DNA from: Datisca glomerata
Taxonomy: Eukaryota; Streptophyta; Magnoliopsida; Cucurbitales; Datiscaceae
NCBI GenBank assembly: GCA_003255025.1
Contig: QANY01011365.1
Coordinates: 248,001-312,000 of the forward strand
Reading direction: 5' to 3'
DNA length: 64,000 nucleotides
Below the pieces are notes generated by a model. It ran no database searches, was not told the DNA's origin, and was given only the letters and a program-made list of their open reading frames with translations. The position numbers and the translations under genes are program-made. The first letter of the stretch is position 1, and each line of letters begins with the position of its first letter. Below, in pieces: positions 59,906 through 64,000 of this stretch.

Positions 59906-61501
59906 TGTTGTAATGAAATAGTCGTAAAAAAATAACGAAACAATATTTTTAACGTAGTTTGGCAAATTTTTCTACACCCACAGATATAACACTTATCATC
60001 ATTACATATTCACTACCGACATAACCATCTAACTTAAATATTATTATACTCAAAACTAAACTCAACACACAAAATCATATGCTGAAAATCATAACTAACT
60101 TAGACAAAAATCACATACTTCACGATTGGACTAGATGCAAACCATTAGTTAGGAAACCACCTTCAGGATGTGCGAAAACTTCTAACTAGCCTCTTAATAT
60201 CATAGGATATCCCATAATAGGATAGAGCGTTCTCTCACATCTTAAAATTACTCTCTATCTCTTAGGGCATATAACAACTTCACTGTGGGATGCTTTTTTT
60301 CAAGTAAAGCTACATCTCACCTTCTGTCGAAGCAGAGCCATCGAACTCTAAATCAAAGCTTTTTATTTATAATCTCTCAGAAAACCAATTCATTTCTTAC
60401 TAGAACTAGGAAACTAATTCAATACCCTTTTATCACATATAAATAATTTCCTTATAATATCTTCATAAAACAAGAAGCAAATCGTTAAAGAATGTGAGCA
60501 ATATTTTCTAGCAAATCTCCACCTTGACTCTAATTCTACCATCAACAAACAACCAATATTGTTACAGCTCCACCCTAAAGCCAAATTTTCTCTTTCTCGA
60601 ACTAAATCTACGTACCATCTCGGATCAAGCCATAAGATTTGATACCACTTGCTGTAATGAAAGTGTCATAAAACAAGATCAAAACAATATTTTTAACATG
60701 GTCCTATGTCCACGGATATACCATTATATCATCATTATTACATACTCAATACCGTCACAACCACCTAACTAAAATCCCAATACACCAAAAACTAAACTCA
60801 ACACACACAAAATCATACCTTGAAACCATAACTAGTTTACTATTGAGGAAATAATCCCACACAGCTAAGTAGACGTGGGCCAAGAATATAAGTTTCGAGC
60901 AATTCTCAACTCTCAAGTTAGATTTTGAGTAAAGTTAGACTCTAAGACTTTAACATGCTATCAAGGCCTCTTTAGACGAAACTCAAACATGGCTGGGGCC
61001 ATATTACCTTTCCACGTGACAAAGATCAGGCAAAAGACCGACCTGCACGTGACATGGGGTATTGAGGAAATAATCTCACATCGGTTAAGTAAAAGTATTG
61101 GGCTAAGAATATAAGCTTATGACAACCATAAAATCTCAAGTTAGCTTTTGAGTTAAGCAAGGGTCTAAGACTTAAACATTTAGACAAAATTACTTCATGA
61201 TCGGATTATATGCAACCTACTAGTTTGGAAACCGTCTGCGGCATGGGAGAAGTCTTCAGACTAGCCTCTCAATATCATGAGATATGTTCTTCTAGAATAG
61301 AGTTATCTCTCATCTTAAGGCTACCTTCTATCTCTTAGGGATGAGCCTCCTTACCGTATGTGGGTCTTTTTAGGGCCTAGCCACCTCTCACATTTTGTCG
61401 AATCAGAACCACACAATCCCAAATCAAAGATTCGTAATCTTCTAGAACTCTAACTCAATTTCTACTAGAATTAGGAAACTCATTCAGTATCCAATATCAC
61501 A
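59906..61501 (-). mobile_element. small non-coding LTR element, minus orientation
   Basis: Two long direct repeats, 59906-60437 and 60650-61501, each start TG(T/C)TGTAATGAAA and end TATCACA on the plus strand, i.e. TGTGATA...CA on the minus strand. Just inside the right copy, TGGTATCAAATC (60636-60647, minus) is a tRNA-Met-type primer site two bases from the LTR, as expected for the 5' LTR. The internal part is only about 210 bp, with no coding capacity. The right LTR is interrupted by a TRIM; without it the two LTRs are both about 510-530 bp. A 27-bp duplication precedes the left LTR (59879-59905). Confidence 0.75.
60841..61178 (+). mobile_element. TRIM (terminal-repeat retrotransposon in miniature), 338 bp
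   Basis: LTRs 60841-60955 and 61060-61178 both start TATTGAGGAAATAAT and end AA.ACTT.AACA-like. A primer site TGCTATCAAGGCC follows the first, and a purine-rich ACATGGGG precedes the second. It is flanked by TTTAC (60836-60840) and TTTAG (61179-61183), a 5-bp target duplication with one change. The uninterrupted LTR at 59906-60437 shows the empty site (ACTTAGACAAAAATCAC). LTRs contain a CCCACA(C/T)(A/C)G box followed by GAATATAAG. Confidence 0.85.
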
Positions 61502-61988
61502 TCAATCTTTTCAGTGATCGCCACGGACCCAATCGGGGTTGGGACTACACCTCATCGAAGTTTGGATGGCTACTTCGGTGTCTTTTATGTGATTTCTCCC
61601 TGGCTATTTCTTGATCGAGGGCCAGATTTACACATTGACTGTGACAGACGAGGTTGTATCTCTCAGACTCTACCATTGTCGAGGTTGCCTGGTGGGTTCA
61701 CTTATTTGGTTATGCTCGATTGTTAAGAGAGGTCTGATTATATCTGAGTTTCTCAATGTACCAGTTGCATGTCCTGTGACAGAGGAGGTTATATCTCCTG
61801 GGTTCTACCATTGCCGAGGCTTCCTGATGAGGTTACTCGTTTGGCCGTTCTGAGTTATTGGTCGTCGTGTGATTTTGGTTGTTCAAGATCTATGTGATTA
61901 GGCTGGTTAATGTAGTTTTTTTATGGTATACCTTGGTTTAATCTTGAGGTAATTGCTAGGCTAGATAGAGTAGGTTGATATTTGGGCT
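61502..61988 (+). repeat. tandem duplication of about 140 bp, origin unknown
   Basis: Segments near 61641-61716 and 61781-61855 share GA(C/G)GAGGTT.TATCTC and CTACCATTG(T/C)CGAGG words. The stretch is less AT-rich than its neighbours, but no protein homology is recognised. Confidence 0.55.
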
Positions 61989-62600
61989 CACTATAAGAAA
62001 TATGAAATTTTACAGGATTAAAATACAAGATTTGTAGTCTACTCTTGTTAAAAACTCAAAACAACAAGGGATTTTAAGAATCAAGTAAAATATATTCATG
62101 TTAAAAGTTAAAAAAAAAGTGGGAGGCAAAATAGACGCGGGACTTCAGTGGAACTTAAGTGAAAATTAGAGACCCTCAAAATATTACGAGCTCTCTCAAT
62201 GGCTCGATACTCTTCTCCATTTTTAAAGAAGTTCAAATCGTTGCTTCTCTCTGAAAATCGATTCGTCTCAATTCTTTAGAGCATCCGATCCTTCTCTCTC
62301 TCTCGGTTCTTCTCCAGAATAAAGCACAGAGATCCTCACAACTTCTCCTTCTCAGACAACCTAGGCTAGTCCTTCGATGAAGAAGCACAAAGATCCTCAC
62401 AGCTTCTCCCTTTCAGACGACCTCATCCCCATCACCGCAGCCTCGACGCCGCCACATCCTCCTTGTCTTGTGCTCACCTCGTCATCTATCACTGTTGTCA
62501 CCAACCTCTTTTCATGTAGGTAAACAACTCTGAGAGAGGAGTCAAAATCCCTCCATTTTCTTCCTCTTCTTTACTCAATCAATTTGAGCTATTTTTATGC
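61989..62600 (+). mobile_element. CACTA-like left terminus followed by leader-like DNA
   Basis: CACTATAAGAAATATG at 61989 matches the terminus type of the element at 51239-55045 and is also preceded by GCT. No right end lies within the window before 64000. At 62324-62430 there is a tandem duplication of about 61 bp (AAGCACA(G/A)AGATCCTCACA), then TCATGTAG|GTAAACAAC, a plausible splice donor. This may be the transcribed leader of a transposon or of a captured gene. Confidence 0.4.
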
Positions 62601-63829
62601 TTTTTTGGGATTAATCAATCCTCGTATTTGGGTTTTGTTTTTATGGATTGTGTATTAGAAGTTTTGGGGTGGTAAGTTCATTAATTTCTCAGATCTTGTG
62701 TATTTTTTACTAATTAGAGTTTAAGGTTTGGTTTTAGATCAGTTCTCATGTTTAAAAATATGGGTTTCAACGCTTTTTCTTCCACTTCTTAACTGTGATT
62801 GGAGTTTTAGGGCTTACAGAAAAATAAGATGCTGAGTGAGGTGGTCGAACGGTGCAGATATGTCTCGTAGTACTTGGTGCAGATTCGAAGGGCTCGTGCT
62901 GCTAGTGGTGAGTCTTTGTGGATTTCCTCTCCTCTCTCCATTTCTGGTTATAGTTTTAATTTCAGGTAAATAAATGAGGAGGTAAAGAAGTTTGCTCAAC
63001 TTTATGCTGTTATTTTACATTCTTACTTCTATGGCATCAGTTGTTAAGTGAATCAAGCCACTTTGGATCATGAACATAAAAATTGTCGGAGAAAAGGGTA
63101 CAAATATATAGGTGGTGATTTAACACATTTTCATTATGTATTATGCTTCACATGCCAATTTCTTTTCTTTTGCTAATGTACTTGTCATGTGTAGATGATC
63201 ATAAATTGAGGCTTTTGCTAGAAGCTGCTTCAATGATGGTGGAAACCAGGTGGACGGAGAATTTACTTCTATTCAATCATCTTCAACTTCAATGATGGTG
63301 GGAACCATTTGTAGCTACCCAACAAGTTACAACATTGCCCCTTCGACCAACACAAATACTTAAGAATACATTAGTCACATTTTTGGTTTAAAATAAATTT
63401 AGGCATTTGAACTTTTTTAAAGCACTCACAATATTTTTTAACATTTATCATGCTTGGGAGTGTTCTGGATAGAAATGGGTGAAAATGAAACTAATGTAAC
63501 AGTTAAATCATATTTTACTCTACTTTAAGAGTTGTCCTTAATAAAATTTAACATCGAGAATGTATAGTACTATTTACTTTGTTAATTATTTCTACATTTA
63601 TTAGCTGTCTGATGTAATGGAGAATCAATGCATTGTTTAGTATTTAATTTAAAAAAATTTCTTTTGATTTATATAGTGGAATAATATGTTATTTAGATAA
63701 AGGGTTTGTTTTTTTAGTAAAAAAGTGCTGAGTGTATGTAGAAGTTTAGATATACTATACTGTAATTTTACATATAGAATATTAGGAATAGAAATTTAAC
63801 TAAAATAGAGGTGTAGGGAGATTTTGTAA
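62601..63829. other. nothing recognised
   Basis: T-rich, intron-like DNA without a clear coding exon. From about 63830 to the window end the sequence again matches the upstream arm near 49430-49620. Confidence 0.45.
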
Positions 63830-64000
63830 TTGGTTCAATATGAGCCACTAGTTAAATATCAATGCACCATATCAACTTTAAAAAATTATATTTTAATTTT
63901 TATTCAAATAATTGAGATCAGCCTAACATTACACATTTTATGAAGAGGAGGTGATAAAAATTCTCATTTGATAGGACATACATAATATTAAAAAAATAAT

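Noticed and set aside
1..64000. tRNA, rRNA, CRISPR or organelle insertions
   Set aside because: I looked for tRNA B-box-like words, rRNA cores and regular spaced repeats; nothing formed a complete gene or array.

Overview
This is nuclear DNA from a flowering plant, most likely a woody core eudicot: it is AT-rich, has intron-rich genes with GT-AG splice sites, and carries plant-type CACTA, Mutator, Harbinger, Ty1/copia and Ty3/gypsy debris. Two runs of N show it comes from a draft assembly. The species cannot be read from the sequence. The plastid-type glucosidases would suit an asterid, but that is inference. LAYOUT. 0-1.25 kb (+): last three exons of a coilin-like (Cajal body scaffold) gene. 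2.6-6.3 kb (-): complete 12-exon GH1 beta-glucosidase with a predicted plastid transit peptide (550 aa by my splicing). 8.6-9.8 kb: right end of a CACTA transposon with a striking 46-bp hairpin array. 10.7-13.6 kb: a LINE-type RNase H relic cut by a truncated Ty1/copia element. 14.7-21.7 kb: Mutator-type debris, with a zinc knuckle (+), a plant-mobile-domain-like relic (-) and a MULE transposase relic (-). 22-23.8 kb: pyrimidine-rich DNA with an N gap, then a 5'UTR-like stretch. 26.5-37.1 kb: a rearranged Ty3/gypsy complex with gag, protease, G-patch and a DUF7745-like ORF on minus, a pol fragment on plus, and leader sequences in inverted orientation at both ends. 37.6-39.8 kb: a second copia relic (-). 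40.0-40.5 kb: a Mutator-type MITE. 41.0-46.0 kb (-): second complete GH1 beta-glucosidase (544 aa), paralogous to the first, same strand and same exon phases. 46.0-49.6 kb: its upstream region, duplicated at 58.7-64.0 kb. Between the two upstream copies lies a nested CACTA cluster (50.8-58.7 kb), and the second copy has no gene attached. 59.9-61.5 kb: a small non-coding LTR element with a TRIM nested in one LTR. HOW THE GENES RELATE. Only the coilin-like gene and the two GH1 genes look like working host genes. The two glucosidases are separated tandem duplicates spread apart by about 35 kb of transposon insertions. Both lack about 13 residues that typical plant GH1 enzymes have after the first catalytic-domain loop, have exons 2 and 3 fused there, and carry Trp-to-Phe changes at two positions that are usually conserved in the sugar pocket. 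They keep both catalytic glutamates. They may be plastid activators of a glucosylated defence compound (furcatin- or oleuropein-hydrolase style), but the substrate cannot be told from sequence. The most interesting signals are this derived GH1 pair, the promoter-like block left without a gene at 58.7 kb, and transposon insertions that can be defined exactly from empty sites in the duplicated copy.
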